Assembly (NCBI RefSeq): GCF_025753815.1
Contig: NZ_JAOWRF010000171.1
Coordinates: forward strand, 1 to 40,745
Reading direction: 5' to 3'
Length of the DNA stretch: 40,745 bases
Source of the DNA: Plectonema radiosum NIES-515
GTDB taxonomy: Bacteria; Cyanobacteriota; Cyanobacteriia; Cyanobacteriales; Nostocaceae
The notes below the pieces were generated by a model. It was not told where the DNA came from, searched no databases, and saw nothing but the letters and a program-made list of their open reading frames with translations. Positions 1 to 7,768 of this stretch are shown one piece after another. A program made the position numbers and the translations under genes. Positions within the stretch are counted from its first letter, which is position 1, and each line of letters opens with the position of its first letter.

Positions 1-90
1 CAAGGGGGAGCTGGGGAGCTTTCTTGAGAAATATTTTTTCTTTCTTGCCCTTTCCCCCTTCCCCTTTCCCCCTCTTCAAATGCCCTATGA
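1..90. repeat. Low-complexity G-run / C-run stretch
   Basis: The window opens with G-rich sequence (runs of 4-5 G) followed about 40 bases later by C/T-rich sequence (CCCTTTCCCCC-type units). The two halves are roughly complementary, so a long imperfect hairpin is possible. A similar but larger arrangement lies at 27111-27275. No gene is visible here; it may be the tail of an intergenic region that begins outside the window. Confidence 0.5.
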
Positions 91-212
91 TACATTTTGT
101 TGACTGGTGCTGTTTTAGGGTACAAAATCCACAAAAATATTTTTGATGAGTGTCGCTAAATATGACGACTCTTTGCTATTTGTTAAGAAGATTGTAATTA
201 GGAGAGGAAACT

Positions 213-374
213 ATGACAGCTCAAGCCAAGAAACCTGCAAATCCAAAAGTCGGCGCAGAAGTTGCTCAAACGGGTGCTAAAGCTCCTTTTCCCTTTCGCA
301 CTGGAATCAGTTTATTTCTCCTAGCTGGTAATTTCCTGATAGCAGCAATTTACTTCCATCTGGTTAACTTTTAG
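213..374 (+). CDS. Small single-helix membrane protein (53 aa)
   Basis: This is a short reading frame of 53 residues starting at ATG 213, with a strong Shine-Dalgarno sequence (GGAGAGG, 201-207) 5 bases upstream. The N-terminal half is soluble and rich in Lys/Ala/Pro (MTAQAKKPANPKVG). The C-terminal half is one hydrophobic helix of about 20 residues (SLFLLAGNFLIAAIYFHLV) ending four residues before the stop. This layout is that of the small one-helix thylakoid proteins of cyanobacteria. It is reminiscent of the photosystem II assembly factor Psb35, but I cannot confirm that from memory and give no symbol. It stands alone, with a convergent permease gene downstream and an inverted repeat between them. 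The ribosome site and membrane helix argue that it is a real gene. Confidence 0.68.
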   Translation: MTAQAKKPANPKVGAEVAQTGAKAPFPFRTGISLFLLAGNFLIAAIYFHLVNF

Positions 375-393
375 TTGCTGACGCGGATTTAGA

Positions 394-462
394 AGTTAGG
401 AGGAGCGGAGTTAAGAGTTATAAAACTGTTAATTTTTCACTCTTGACTCTTAACTCCTAACT
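394..462. repeat. Inverted repeat, AGTTAGGAG/TTAAGAGTTA family, copy 1
   Basis: Arms AGTTAGGAG (394-402) and CTCCTAACT (454-462) are perfectly complementary, and inner arms GTTAAGAGT (410-418) and ACTCTTAAC (446-454) extend the structure. It lies between two convergent genes and could act as a terminator, although neither side has a T-run. Related copies lie at 23396-23460 and 32193-32243. Confidence 0.75.
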
Positions 463-479
463 TTGACATTTGGTGTTGC

Positions 480-1352
480 TCAAATCGTACCTTTGAATAA
501 ACCTTTGGGACGAATTAGCAGCACCAGAATCATAATGAACAGCGCTACACCTTGTTTATACTGAGAACCCAGTCCAGGAATGATGGTGCTGACTTCTTGA
601 ACGATACCGATGATAAAAGCCGCTGCGATCGCTCCATAAGGATTGCCAATTCCCCCCAAAATCACTGAGGCAAACATAGGTAAAATCAAAAACCATCCCA
701 TGTTCGGGCGCACAGCTGTAATTAGCCCGTACATACTGCCTCCCAAGGATGTGAGCGTCCCGGCAATTATCCAAGTCCAGATAATCACAGAGTCAACATT
801 AATACCAGAAACTCTCGCCAAATCCAAATCGTCGGCAACGGCTCGCATCGCTTTACCAATTTTGGTATTTTGTAAAAGATAATGCAGCGCCAAAATTGCC
901 AACATCGCTAAGAACAAAACTAACAATTGATTTTGCGGCACCTTTAAACCCGCAATGTCTAAAGCAGGGGTAATCGGCAAATTATAATTTTGGTTACTAC
1001 CACCCCAAATGAATATAATGGCATTGCGAATAAATAATGCCAGTCCGATGGACATAATAATCAGAGTAGTAGAAGTAGCACGGATAGAGCGCATCCTTGA
1101 CCACAGCAGCTTTTCCGACAACACCATTACCGCTACCGTTCCTACCCCCCCTAGCAACATCGACACCCAAATATTTATCCCAAGATTATTTAAGAGCCAT
1201 GTAAAATAAGCTCCCAATGTGAGAAAATCACCGTGAGCAAAGTTAGATAACCGTAAAATCCCATAGGTTAAAGTAAGTCCAACGGCTGCCAGAGCAATAA
1301 TGCTCCCCACCGCAATTCCGTTAACAATTAATTGAGCTAGTTGTACATTCAT
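480..1352 (-). CDS. livH: Branched-chain / neutral amino acid ABC transporter permease (LivH/NatD type)
   Basis: This 290-residue integral membrane protein is one of the two permeases of a LivH-LivM type ABC importer, which takes up hydrophobic or neutral amino acids across the plasma membrane. The N-terminus (NGIAVGSIIALAAVGLTLTY) and the following GILRLSNFAHGDFLTLGAY are the classic LivH signature. The cytoplasmic loop TKIGKAMRAVADDLDLARVSGI is the EAA-like contact to the ATPase, and SVILGGIGNPYGAIAAAF with a C-terminal RPKGLFKG also fits. The length equals that of the family. In Anabaena the counterpart is NatD of the N-I neutral amino acid system, which is the most likely assignment. The partner LivM, ATPases and binding protein are not in the window, so the gene is solitary here, as is common in cyanobacteria. 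The start is ATG 1352, where the LivH N-terminus begins. Confidence 0.93.
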   Translation of the reverse strand: MNVQLAQLIVNGIAVGSIIALAAVGLTLTYGILRLSNFAHGDFLTLGAYFTWLLNNLGINIWVSMLLGGVGTVAVMVLSEKLLWSRMRSIRATSTTLIIMSIGLALFIRNAIIFIWGGSNQNYNLPITPALDIAGLKVPQNQLLVLFLAMLAILALHYLLQNTKIGKAMRAVADDLDLARVSGINVDSVIIWTWIIAGTLTSLGGSMYGLITAVRPNMGWFLILPMFASVILGGIGNPYGAIAAAFIIGIVQEVSTIIPGLGSQYKQGVALFIMILVLLIRPKGLFKGTI

Positions 1353-1807
1353 ATTCTTAAGTCAGTTTTAGAGAAGGGGAATGGATAATGTGGGCAATGG
1401 GCACGCTCGCATTGAAAATCAGATAAATTCTCCCTTCTCCCCCTGTCAAGAATTGTCAAGAACTGCTTCCCTGCCCCATGCCCCATCTCCCAGTCTTTAA
1501 TTACCTTAGTAAAAAAAAAGCCATTTTGTAGATTTATGTGTTAGAACCACATGAGTGACTTGTGTGGATGCCTGTTAGAAGCTACCCGTGTGCTTGTAGT
1601 ATCCGTCCCCAGCATTGTATCGGTTCACCAAAGCCAGTTTGTTTTGTTATCGCTATTTTTTACTGTGTTTTCTAATAATGTCATTTATGCATATCGTTAC
1701 ACTAGACGCTATCGGTTATGAGCTATAAATAAGAATAATTCGTATCCCAGTATACATAAAGTCTGATTCGCATCTCGATGGAAACTAATATTTGTTCAGC
1801 GGTCTAG
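1353..1807. other. Intergenic region between divergent permease and kinase genes
   Basis: About 455 bases with no supportable gene. It holds C-rich low-complexity sequence (CCCTGCCCCATGCCCCATC near 1470-1490), the complement of the GGGCATGGGGCAT repeat found at 3577-3614, and an imperfect direct duplication TGTCAAGAAT/TGTCAAGAAC near 1445-1465. Promoters for both divergent genes must lie here, but I cannot place a convincing -35/-10 pair. Confidence 0.5.
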
Positions 1808-1813
1808 TTGACC

Positions 1814-3592
1814 ATGCAGCAGTATTCAAGCTTACCAGAACAGAATTCTCAGGTAGATACAAGAACAAAACTTTTGACATCAATCGAGCAACTTCGCGCC
1901 GATTTGTGGCTAGAATGCACTTTAAATAAGTTGCAAAGTCGTCTCAACGATTGTCTACTTTCTACTTGTACTACAGAAGCAGAAATTTTCCAGACAGTTG
2001 TAAACGAACTCAATAGTGCTTTAAAGGTCGGTGAAGTGGCGATCGCCAATTTTGCACCACAAGAAACAGTTGGCAAAATTTGCTATGCTTCTGGGTCTTC
2101 ATCCAGACTGATTTCCAACGCCGTAAAAAAGCAGCAATTGAGCTTGCAACAAACAATAAACATTGAAAATTTACACCAATTAGAAAACCAACAACCACCG
2201 AATGCTTGGCGGTTAGCTTCCGATTTTGGCGGCTTTGCGAGCTGGTTAATTATCGTCACAGAATTAGAACAACCTAGTAGCGAGTCACTAAAAGCACCAC
2301 AAGTTAAACTTACATCAAAATTGATGGCTCGCGCCGCTAATCAATGTGCGGTAGCTTTGGCACAACTGCGACAAATAAAATCTTTGCAGGAATGTTCTCA
2401 ACATCTAGAAAGCTTTAATCAGCAACTAGAGCGCACTAATCAACTAAAAAACCAGTTTCTCGCAAATACCAGCCACGAAATTCGCACACCGCTTAGTTCT
2501 ATTATCGGTTTCACTCAACTGCTCTTAGCCCAAGGCTACGATCCCGCAAGAGAACGTCACCAAGAGTATTTAAATATTATTCAGTCCAGCGGCAAGCACC
2601 TGCTAGCTTTAATTAACGATATTTTGGATTTATCAAAAATTGAAGCAAATCAGCTAGAGGTACAGTGGGAAACTGTAAATGTACTAACACTTTGTCGCAA
2701 TGTTTTCGCTTTACTGAAAGAAAAAGCTGCTAATAAAAATTTGAAACTGTGTCTAGAGGTAGATCCAAATATCACAACTCTCGTAGCTGACTCTTTGCGA
2801 CTCAAGCAAATGCTGTTAAATTTATTGTTCAACGGGATCAAGTTTACAACCACAGGAAGCGTTGGGTTAAAGGTAGATATCAAGGGTGAATTTATGTATT
2901 TTACAGTTTGGGACACTGGTGCTGGTATCTGCAAAGAAAACCAAACTGAACTTTTTCAACCTTATTTTCAAATTACCAATACTGCTACCAGTCGTGATGA
3001 AGGTACTGGTTTAGGATTAGCAGTGACTCAGAAACTCGTCGAAATTCACAGTGGCTGGTTGAAAGTAGAATCTAAAGTTAATCAAGGTTCCCGTTTTACC
3101 ATCGTACTTCCCCTGACGCAAGAACAGGCAGATGGAGAAGAGGGGGTAGAGACGTTCCGGGGGAACGTCTCTACGGAAGATGAGGGAAATGGGGGGAATC
3201 TATATAGTACCTCATCATCAAAAATTTTGCTAGTGGAAGATGATTTTCCCAATGCCAAACTGATAAAAACTTATCTAGAAAAATTGGGTTATCAAGTAAC
3301 TTGGGTAAAAAATGCTGCCGAAATGTGGCAAGCTCTCACAGAGTTGCAGCCTGCGGTGATTTTAATGGATGTGTATTTACCAGGTGAAAATGGTTTGAAG
3401 CTAGTACAACAACTAGGAGAAAATCAGCAGTATAAAACGATTCCGATAATAGCCCAAACAGCAATGGCAATGAAAGGCGATCGCGAAATCTGTCTCGCAG
3501 CTGGAGTTAATGGCTATATTTCTAAACCGATTGATTTGCCACTTTTAGCAACTTTGGTAGCAAAATACAGCAAACTAGGGCATGGGGCATAG
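1814..3592 (+). CDS. Hybrid sensor histidine kinase / response regulator
   Basis: This is a cytosolic two-component kinase of about 592 residues. An N-terminal GAF-like sensory region (about 40-185) is followed by a coiled coil. The HisKA domain has the H-box NTSHEIRTPLSSIIGF with the phospho-acceptor His near residue 221. The HATPase domain has the N-box LLFNGIKFT, the G1 box WDTGAGI and the G2 box GTGLGLAV. A C-terminal receiver follows (about 470-590) with acidic pair VEDD, phospho-acceptor Asp near 519 in LMDVYLPG, and Lys in ISKPID. There is no transmembrane segment, so the signal is probably cytosolic. The start could be TTG 1808 or ATG 1814; I prefer ATG. Two oddities stand out: a 29-bp dispersed palindrome sits in the linker between HATPase and receiver, and the last codons and stop lie in a GGGCATGGGGCAT repeat. 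The ligand and partner are unknown. Confidence 0.93.
   Translation: MQQYSSLPEQNSQVDTRTKLLTSIEQLRADLWLECTLNKLQSRLNDCLLSTCTTEAEIFQTVVNELNSALKVGEVAIANFAPQETVGKICYASGSSSRLISNAVKKQQLSLQQTINIENLHQLENQQPPNAWRLASDFGGFASWLIIVTELEQPSSESLKAPQVKLTSKLMARAANQCAVALAQLRQIKSLQECSQHLESFNQQLERTNQLKNQFLANTSHEIRTPLSSIIGFTQLLLAQGYDPARERHQEYLNIIQSSGKHLLALINDILDLSKIEANQLEVQWETVNVLTLCRNVFALLKEKAANKNLKLCLEVDPNITTLVADSLRLKQMLLNLLFNGIKFTTTGSVGLKVDIKGEFMYFTVWDTGAGICKENQTELFQPYFQITNTATSRDEGTGLGLAVTQKLVEIHSGWLKVESKVNQGSRFTIVLPLTQEQADGEEGVETFRGNVSTEDEGNGGNLYSTSSSKILLVEDDFPNAKLIKTYLEKLGYQVTWVKNAAEMWQALTELQPAVILMDVYLPGENGLKLVQQLGENQQYKTIPIIAQTAMAMKGDREICLAAGVNGYISKPIDLPLLATLVAKYSKLGHGA
3146..3174. repeat. 29-bp GTAGAGACG palindrome inside the kinase gene
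   Basis: Arms of 13 bases (GTAGAGACGTTCC / GGAACGTCTCTAC) surround a GGG loop. The same outer sequence occurs in intergenic copies at 8764, 16876, 29166, 34726 and elsewhere. Here it is read through in frame and encodes part of a Gly/Glu-rich linker (VETFRGNVST), so the domains on both sides stay intact. Confidence 0.85.
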
Positions 3593-3694
3593 GGCATGGG
3601 GCATAGAAAGAATCGTATTTATTCACGCACTTGCTTTCTTGAACTTCTTTAATTCCCATTGCCCATTGCCCTATGCCCAATCCCCCATCTTTCA
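3577..3694. repeat. GGGCAT tandem repeat and its inverted counterpart
   Basis: Tandem GGGCATGGGGCATA units at 3577-3606 are followed at 3656-3694 by the opposite-strand version (CCCATTGCCCATTGCCC and CCTATGCCC). The two could form a long imperfect stem after the kinase gene. The kinase stop codon (3590-3592) is inside the first block. Confidence 0.7.
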
Positions 3695-3752
3695 TACCAC
3701 GTGCCTACAATAGAATTTGTTAGGCTGAATACGGTTTTGGGTGGATCTGCAA

Positions 3753-4580
3753 ATGATGCTGACAGAGAAACTTGAGCAACTAAGAACTTTGTTTAGAGAA
3801 ATGGAGCAGGCTTTAATTGCCTACTCTGGTGGTATTGATAGCACTTTGGTTGCTAAGATTGCTTATGATATTTTAGGCGATCGCGCTTTGGCTGTGACGG
3901 CTGTTTCTCCAAGTCTTTTGCCTGAGGAGTTGGAAGATGCCAAGATTCAAGCGGCAACTATTGGGATTTCTCATCAAATCGTCCAGACACACGAGATGTC
4001 CAATCCTAATTACACATCTAACCCTGTCAACCGCTGTTATTTTTGTAAAAGTGAACTGCACGACACTCTCAAACCTTTGGCTTTGAAGTTGGGTTATCCC
4101 TATGTTGTGGATGGGGTGAATGCTGATGATTTACATGATTATCGCCCAGGAATTCGTGCCGCAAAAGAAAGAGGTGCGCGATCGCCTTTAGCAGAAGTTA
4201 ATATTTCTAAAGTCGAAGTTCGTCAACTTTCGCAACAACTGAGTTTACCCTGGTGGGATAAACCTGCTCAACCTTGTCTGAGTTCCCGTTTTCCCTATGG
4301 TGAAGAAATTACTGTTGCTAAGTTACAACGAGTAGGAAGAGCGGAAATTTACTTGCGGAAGTTCGGTTTAAAGAATTTGCGGGTGCGTTCTGATGGAGAT
4401 ACCGCACGCATTGAATTACCACCAGAACAAATCAAAGAGTTTGTGCTAACGACAGATTTACCAACAATAGTTTCTGCATTTCAAAATTTGGGATTTATCT
4501 ACGTAACTTTGGATTTAGAAGGTTATCGTAGCGGGAAGTTAAATCAAGTTTTAAATCGCGAAACTTTGATTCAAGTCTAA
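3753..4580 (+). CDS. larE: ATP-dependent sacrificial sulfur transferase LarE
   Basis: This is a PP-loop ATPase of about 275 residues. The family adenylates the carboxylates of the nickel-pincer precursor and transfers sulfur to them, in LarE of Lactobacillus plantarum from its own cysteine. The PP-loop is SGGIDST (residues 25-31 from this start). Family segments NPVNRCYFCKSELHDTL, VVDGVNADDLHDYRPGI and PCLSSRFPYG are all visible. The Cys near residue 175 in PCLSSRFPYG is at about the position of the sacrificial Cys of L. plantarum LarE. Two further Cys lie in RCYFCKSE. Possible starts are GTG 3741, ATG 3753 and ATG 3756; GGGTGGA upstream supports 3753. LarB, LarC and a lactate racemase are not nearby, so the final substrate cannot be read from the context. 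Confidence 0.9.
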   Translation: MMLTEKLEQLRTLFREMEQALIAYSGGIDSTLVAKIAYDILGDRALAVTAVSPSLLPEELEDAKIQAATIGISHQIVQTHEMSNPNYTSNPVNRCYFCKSELHDTLKPLALKLGYPYVVDGVNADDLHDYRPGIRAAKERGARSPLAEVNISKVEVRQLSQQLSLPWWDKPAQPCLSSRFPYGEEITVAKLQRVGRAEIYLRKFGLKNLRVRSDGDTARIELPPEQIKEFVLTTDLPTIVSAFQNLGFIYVTLDLEGYRSGKLNQVLNRETLIQV

Positions 4581-4587
4581 ATTTTTA

Positions 4588-4642
4588 TTCGTAGTAAGCA
4601 CTAAGAGTGCTTATTTAAAGCACTCTTAGTGCTTACTACGAA
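4588..4642. repeat. Perfect 25-bp inverted repeat between convergent genes
   Basis: Arms 4588-4612 and 4618-4642 are perfectly complementary over 25 bases with a 5-base loop. Each arm is itself a small hairpin (GCACT-CTT-AGTGC) followed by ACTACGAA, so the element is two head-to-head copies of a repeat also seen at 13132 and 18038. It ends two bases before the stop codon of the Uma2 gene and may stop transcription from both sides, although T-runs are lacking. Confidence 0.85.
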
Positions 4643-4643
4643 A

Positions 4644-5210
4644 TCAATTAAGTTTTAGCCAGCTAAAGATATCTGCGGCTCGTATCTGCCAATCTGCTAA
4701 AGCATTGATAACAGGTAATTTATCATTATCATATTTCACTGCTGGCAATTGATTAGGTTCAAATACCATCACTGATTTATCATTATTGTCAATGAACCAA
4801 CCTAGTTTTGTTCCCTGGTTAATACAGAAAATAATTTTATTAATGACGCGGTTAGGAAATTGATCGGGTGATAAAATTTCAATTGTCCAATCTGGATAGC
4901 TTTCAAATCTATTGGCAATCTCTCCATTTTCATCAGTTGGGATGCGTGACCATTCAAATACAGTAATATCTGGAACCAAAGAACGTCCCCCAAATGTGCA
5001 GCGTAACTCGGTTAATGCTAACGCTAGCTTTTTTGATTTACCTATTTGATTGATAGCAGATGATAACTCAGTTTGGATTATGCTATGTTTTCCCTGAGCC
5101 ATTGGTTTTTGGCAGATTTTTCCGTCAACGTATTCGCTAGCTGGTTTGGTTTCTGGCAATTGCAGAAATTCTTCTAACGAAAGTTTGGATGATAACTGAG
5201 TTGATAGCAT
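4644..5210 (-). CDS. Uma2 family (DUF820) PD-(D/E)XK nuclease-like protein
   Basis: This 188-residue protein belongs to the Uma2/DUF820 family, which is strongly expanded in cyanobacteria and has a restriction-endonuclease-like fold. Typical features are the N-terminal SLEEFLQLPETKPASEYVDG, LVPDITVFEW with the first acidic residue, PDWTIEILSPDQ with the second acidic residue, and KLGWFIDNNDKSVMVF with a Lys near the active site. The start is ATG 5210. The family's cellular role is not settled; single copies scattered through cyanobacterial genomes are often thought to be mobile or selfish. It converges on larE with a perfect inverted repeat between them, and is preceded on its strand by the GDSL hydrolase gene only 19 bases away, so the two could be co-transcribed. 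Confidence 0.88.
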   Translation of the reverse strand: MLSTQLSSKLSLEEFLQLPETKPASEYVDGKICQKPMAQGKHSIIQTELSSAINQIGKSKKLALALTELRCTFGGRSLVPDITVFEWSRIPTDENGEIANRFESYPDWTIEILSPDQFPNRVINKIIFCINQGTKLGWFIDNNDKSVMVFEPNQLPAVKYDNDKLPVINALADWQIRAADIFSWLKLN

Positions 5211-5229
5211 TAGTAGTTTTTTAATAACA

Positions 5230-6360
5230 TTACTTAAGCGATCGCTTACTTTTGTTAGCTGTGATTTTAGTTTCTACTTGCTGTAGTGCCCATTGCCAAA
5301 CATCATACCCACGGGTTGACAAATGTAAACCATCTGTGGTTAAGTCTTCCCGTAAATTGCCATCAGAATCTGTAAACCAATTATGGATATTCAGATAATT
5401 TACATGTTGTTCTTTGGCAATTAAGGCAAGTTGCTCGTTAATATGACGAATTCGGGTATTCGGAATTTTCGGCTGACGAGTAGGCAAAATTGATTGGATA
5501 ATTATTAAACTTTCTGGGTGACTTTGTTTTAGTGTACGAATAATTCGGCGGTGATTACGCAAAATTGTTTCATCACTAACACCATTGCGTAAGTCGTTGA
5601 TTCCCGCCATGACGTAAATCACATCCGGTCGCGTTTTAGAAAAGAAAGATAATCTTTTTAATACACCACTGGAAGTATCTCCAGATATTCCTTGATTCAG
5701 CCATAATTTCCCAGTCGGCAATTTTCGAGCAGGAAACCACATGCTCAAAGAATCACCAACTAAAACATTGAGATGATTTGCTCCTTGACCTCGAGCGATC
5801 GCTTTCCCTTCTAAGGCTAATAAACTTTTCCAGTCTTCATAAGTTAGTTGATGTTTACTGCTCGATCGGACAAGCGATTCCCCTGACGGCGATCGCTTGT
5901 CTGCGACACGCTCCGCTAACGCTTCACGCATGTTATCATCATCGAAGCGCGTGTAAATCTGACCTGTTTTCAAAGCACCTAATCTTTGGTAATAAAGTTC
6001 TTTCCCCGATACCAGCGTCGCATCTGCTGGTTGAGAATCTACTTTAAATGATGACTCTTTTGGCGCCGACAATACCTGATTGCTGAATTCTGGTGAAGAG
6101 ATTTCCGCACTAGGGGCGATTTTCTCTTCTACAGTTGGTGGCAAACTCTTTAAGTAAGGTGATACCTGATTGCTGAATTCTGGTAAGGAGATTTCCACAC
6201 TAGGGATGACTTTCTCACCTACACTTGACAGCGAACCTTGTTTTAAATTCCACACCACTGGATGATTTTCTAGTTGAATCATCGATAACTGTGGAAGACC
6301 CGATGCTGGTATTGCCAATCCTGTCAACAAGCTTGCTGCCAACAGATAAGAATCCCTCAT
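5230..6360 (-). CDS. Exported SGNH/GDSL-family hydrolase
   Basis: This is a 376-residue predicted esterase or lipase-like hydrolase. It starts at ATG 6360 with a short signal-peptide-like segment (LLAASLLTGLAIPASG). The SGNH blocks are in the C-terminal half: VGDSLSMW with nucleophile Ser204, NQGISGDTSSG (oxyanion Gly), MAGINDLRNG (Asn255), and DGLHLSTRGY with Asp343 and His346 as the rest of the triad. All catalytic residues are present. The N-terminal 170 residues are low complexity and contain a 30-residue tandem duplication (residues 50-66 resemble 80-96). Residues about 142-164 come from a dispersed palindromic repeat. The substrate is unknown; acyl groups on cell-wall or surface polysaccharide are plausible. 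It lies upstream of the Uma2 gene on the same strand. Confidence 0.9.
   Translation of the reverse strand: MRDSYLLAASLLTGLAIPASGLPQLSMIQLENHPVVWNLKQGSLSSVGEKVIPSVEISLPEFSNQVSPYLKSLPPTVEEKIAPSAEISSPEFSNQVLSAPKESSFKVDSQPADATLVSGKELYYQRLGALKTGQIYTRFDDDNMREALAERVADKRSPSGESLVRSSSKHQLTYEDWKSLLALEGKAIARGQGANHLNVLVGDSLSMWFPARKLPTGKLWLNQGISGDTSSGVLKRLSFFSKTRPDVIYVMAGINDLRNGVSDETILRNHRRIIRTLKQSHPESLIIIQSILPTRQPKIPNTRIRHINEQLALIAKEQHVNYLNIHNWFTDSDGNLREDLTTDGLHLSTRGYDVWQWALQQVETKITANKSKRSLK
5869..5935. repeat. Dispersed palindromic repeat inside the GDSL hydrolase gene
   Basis: Arms GACAAGCGAT (5869-5878) and ATCGCTTGTC (5892-5901) form a hairpin. It is followed by TGCGACACGCTCCGCTAACG, a short multiply repeated motif type common in Nostocales. 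The segment is translated in frame as part of the disordered N-terminal region, so it appears to be tolerated as a linker. Confidence 0.6.
6073..6216. repeat. 90-bp-spaced tandem duplication within the GDSL hydrolase gene
   Basis: About 54 bases beginning TACCTGATTGCTGAATTCTG at 6073 recur at 6163, exactly 90 bases apart, with a few substitutions. The duplication keeps the reading frame and yields the repeated EIS-PEFSNQV peptide. Confidence 0.85.
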
Positions 6361-7768
6361 CGTTTTTATCTCTCCTCTTGTCGCTGCTTTTCTTTAAGAC
6401 AGCCAGTAAATGCTGTCTTCAGGATAATTTTAGTTTTATTCAGAAATAATTGAGAATACAGCTACGCCATAATCCAGGATAATATCTCGCGCTTTGCTCC
6501 CGTTCTATTCTGACTTGGTGACTTCTTCATGAAAATATTATTTTTATTCCTTTACCCTTTACCCCTCTTCAACTATGTTGTCGGGTTATGTAAACCAATA
6601 ATAACAAAATTACATTTCATCATTGCTGACAAAAATACTTTTTTCATTGGTAGACAAGCTTTATTTGTCCCAATGGCGCTTACCCTAAGCAACCCGTTTA
6701 TTAACTGCAACATTTCCGAATCTACAGTTTTTGTGCAAGCCTGTCAATATCGATTTCCAAAAATTTTGATTTTGATGATGGTTTTCGGCGACCTGGGGTA
6801 TGGGGCATTGCGAGGGCACCCAATGTCTAACCCTCACTAATTATCTTTATTTTCAGGCCCTTGACTTAACTATTCACCAAATCGATAACGACTGCCAATA
6901 ATTTAATTCTAATTAATTGCCGAACAAATCCATCGACGTTGCAAAAGACTATCACCCTAATAAACTACGCCGTTATTTTGGCTCTAGTATGGCGAAAATT
7001 TTCTTGACTTTTGTGGAGTAATTTTTTCGGAATTCAAAAGTTATAAATTAGAAGTTTAGTTTCAAACAAGGGGAGCAACGCGATTTTGTCTTCTTTAGAT
7101 TCCCGACTTCTTAGAGAATACATCTGGCATTATATAAGGATTTTTCGTCATTCCACACAATAGACCTCTTGCATAAATATTTTTTTTCTCACGCAAAGGC
7201 GCAAAGGCGCAAAGAAGATAATGAAAATAAGGACTTTTGCAAGAGGTCTAATAATTGTAGAGACACTCATGGGCGGAACGTCTCTTACGTTGGTTTTTTG
7301 GTAAAATTAGGGGTCAGACCTCCTATTCGCCAGATGTATTCTTAGATAAATTGGAGATATTTAGCTCTCAATTTTTGTCACTGGGTAAAGTGTCAGTCAA
7401 CTCGATTCGATAATTTCCACTTTCGGGAAAGAAGGATCACCAGCTAGTGGAGCATCGCAATTTTACCGACGGGGAGGCGATCGCGCAAACAGTTTTCCAT
7501 ACATTACACTAGCGATAACATCGATACGTCTAGTAGCTACCAAAGCGAAACTGAACATTAGGAAATAATCTTAAATAATCCCAAACAAGCTAGCTTAAAC
7601 TCATAAACAATATAAGAATTAACATTTTTGCATGTAATTATAGGAATTTTGGGAAAATTTTACTTTATAATATTTAACACAGAGATGTGCACAATTTTGT
7701 CAACTAAGTATGGAGGGGGCGGCTGTTAGTCCAATAACTAATGGGGTTTTAGTCGCAACATTATTTCT
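6361..7768. other. Long intergenic region, no supportable gene
   Basis: About 1.4 kb separate the GDSL gene from the DUF928 gene. The only longer open frame (6529-6840) has no recognisable domain and includes dispersed-repeat sequence (GGGGTATGGGGCATTG), so I do not call it. Visible items are a 90-bp MITE at 7161-7250, a half copy of the GTAGAGAC repeat at 7256-7288, and a TATAAT hexamer at 7666-7671, about 100 bases before the DUF928 start, without a clear -35 box. Confidence 0.5.
7161..7250. mobile_element. 90-bp MITE with TAGACCTCTTGCA ends
   Basis: Thirteen-base terminal inverted repeats TAGACCTCTTGCA (7161-7173) and TGCAAGAGGTCTA (7238-7250) enclose a short core holding an AGGCGCAAAGGCGCAAAG direct repeat. 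The outermost TA on both sides would fit a TA target duplication, as made by IS630/Tc1-mariner transposases. There is no coding capacity, so any movement would depend on a transposase elsewhere. Confidence 0.7.

Noticed and set aside
6529-6840. A 103-residue open frame in the 6.4-7.7 kb gap
   Set aside because: No recognisable domain, no ribosome site, and part of it is a GGGGTATGGGGCAT repeat. It looks like chance.
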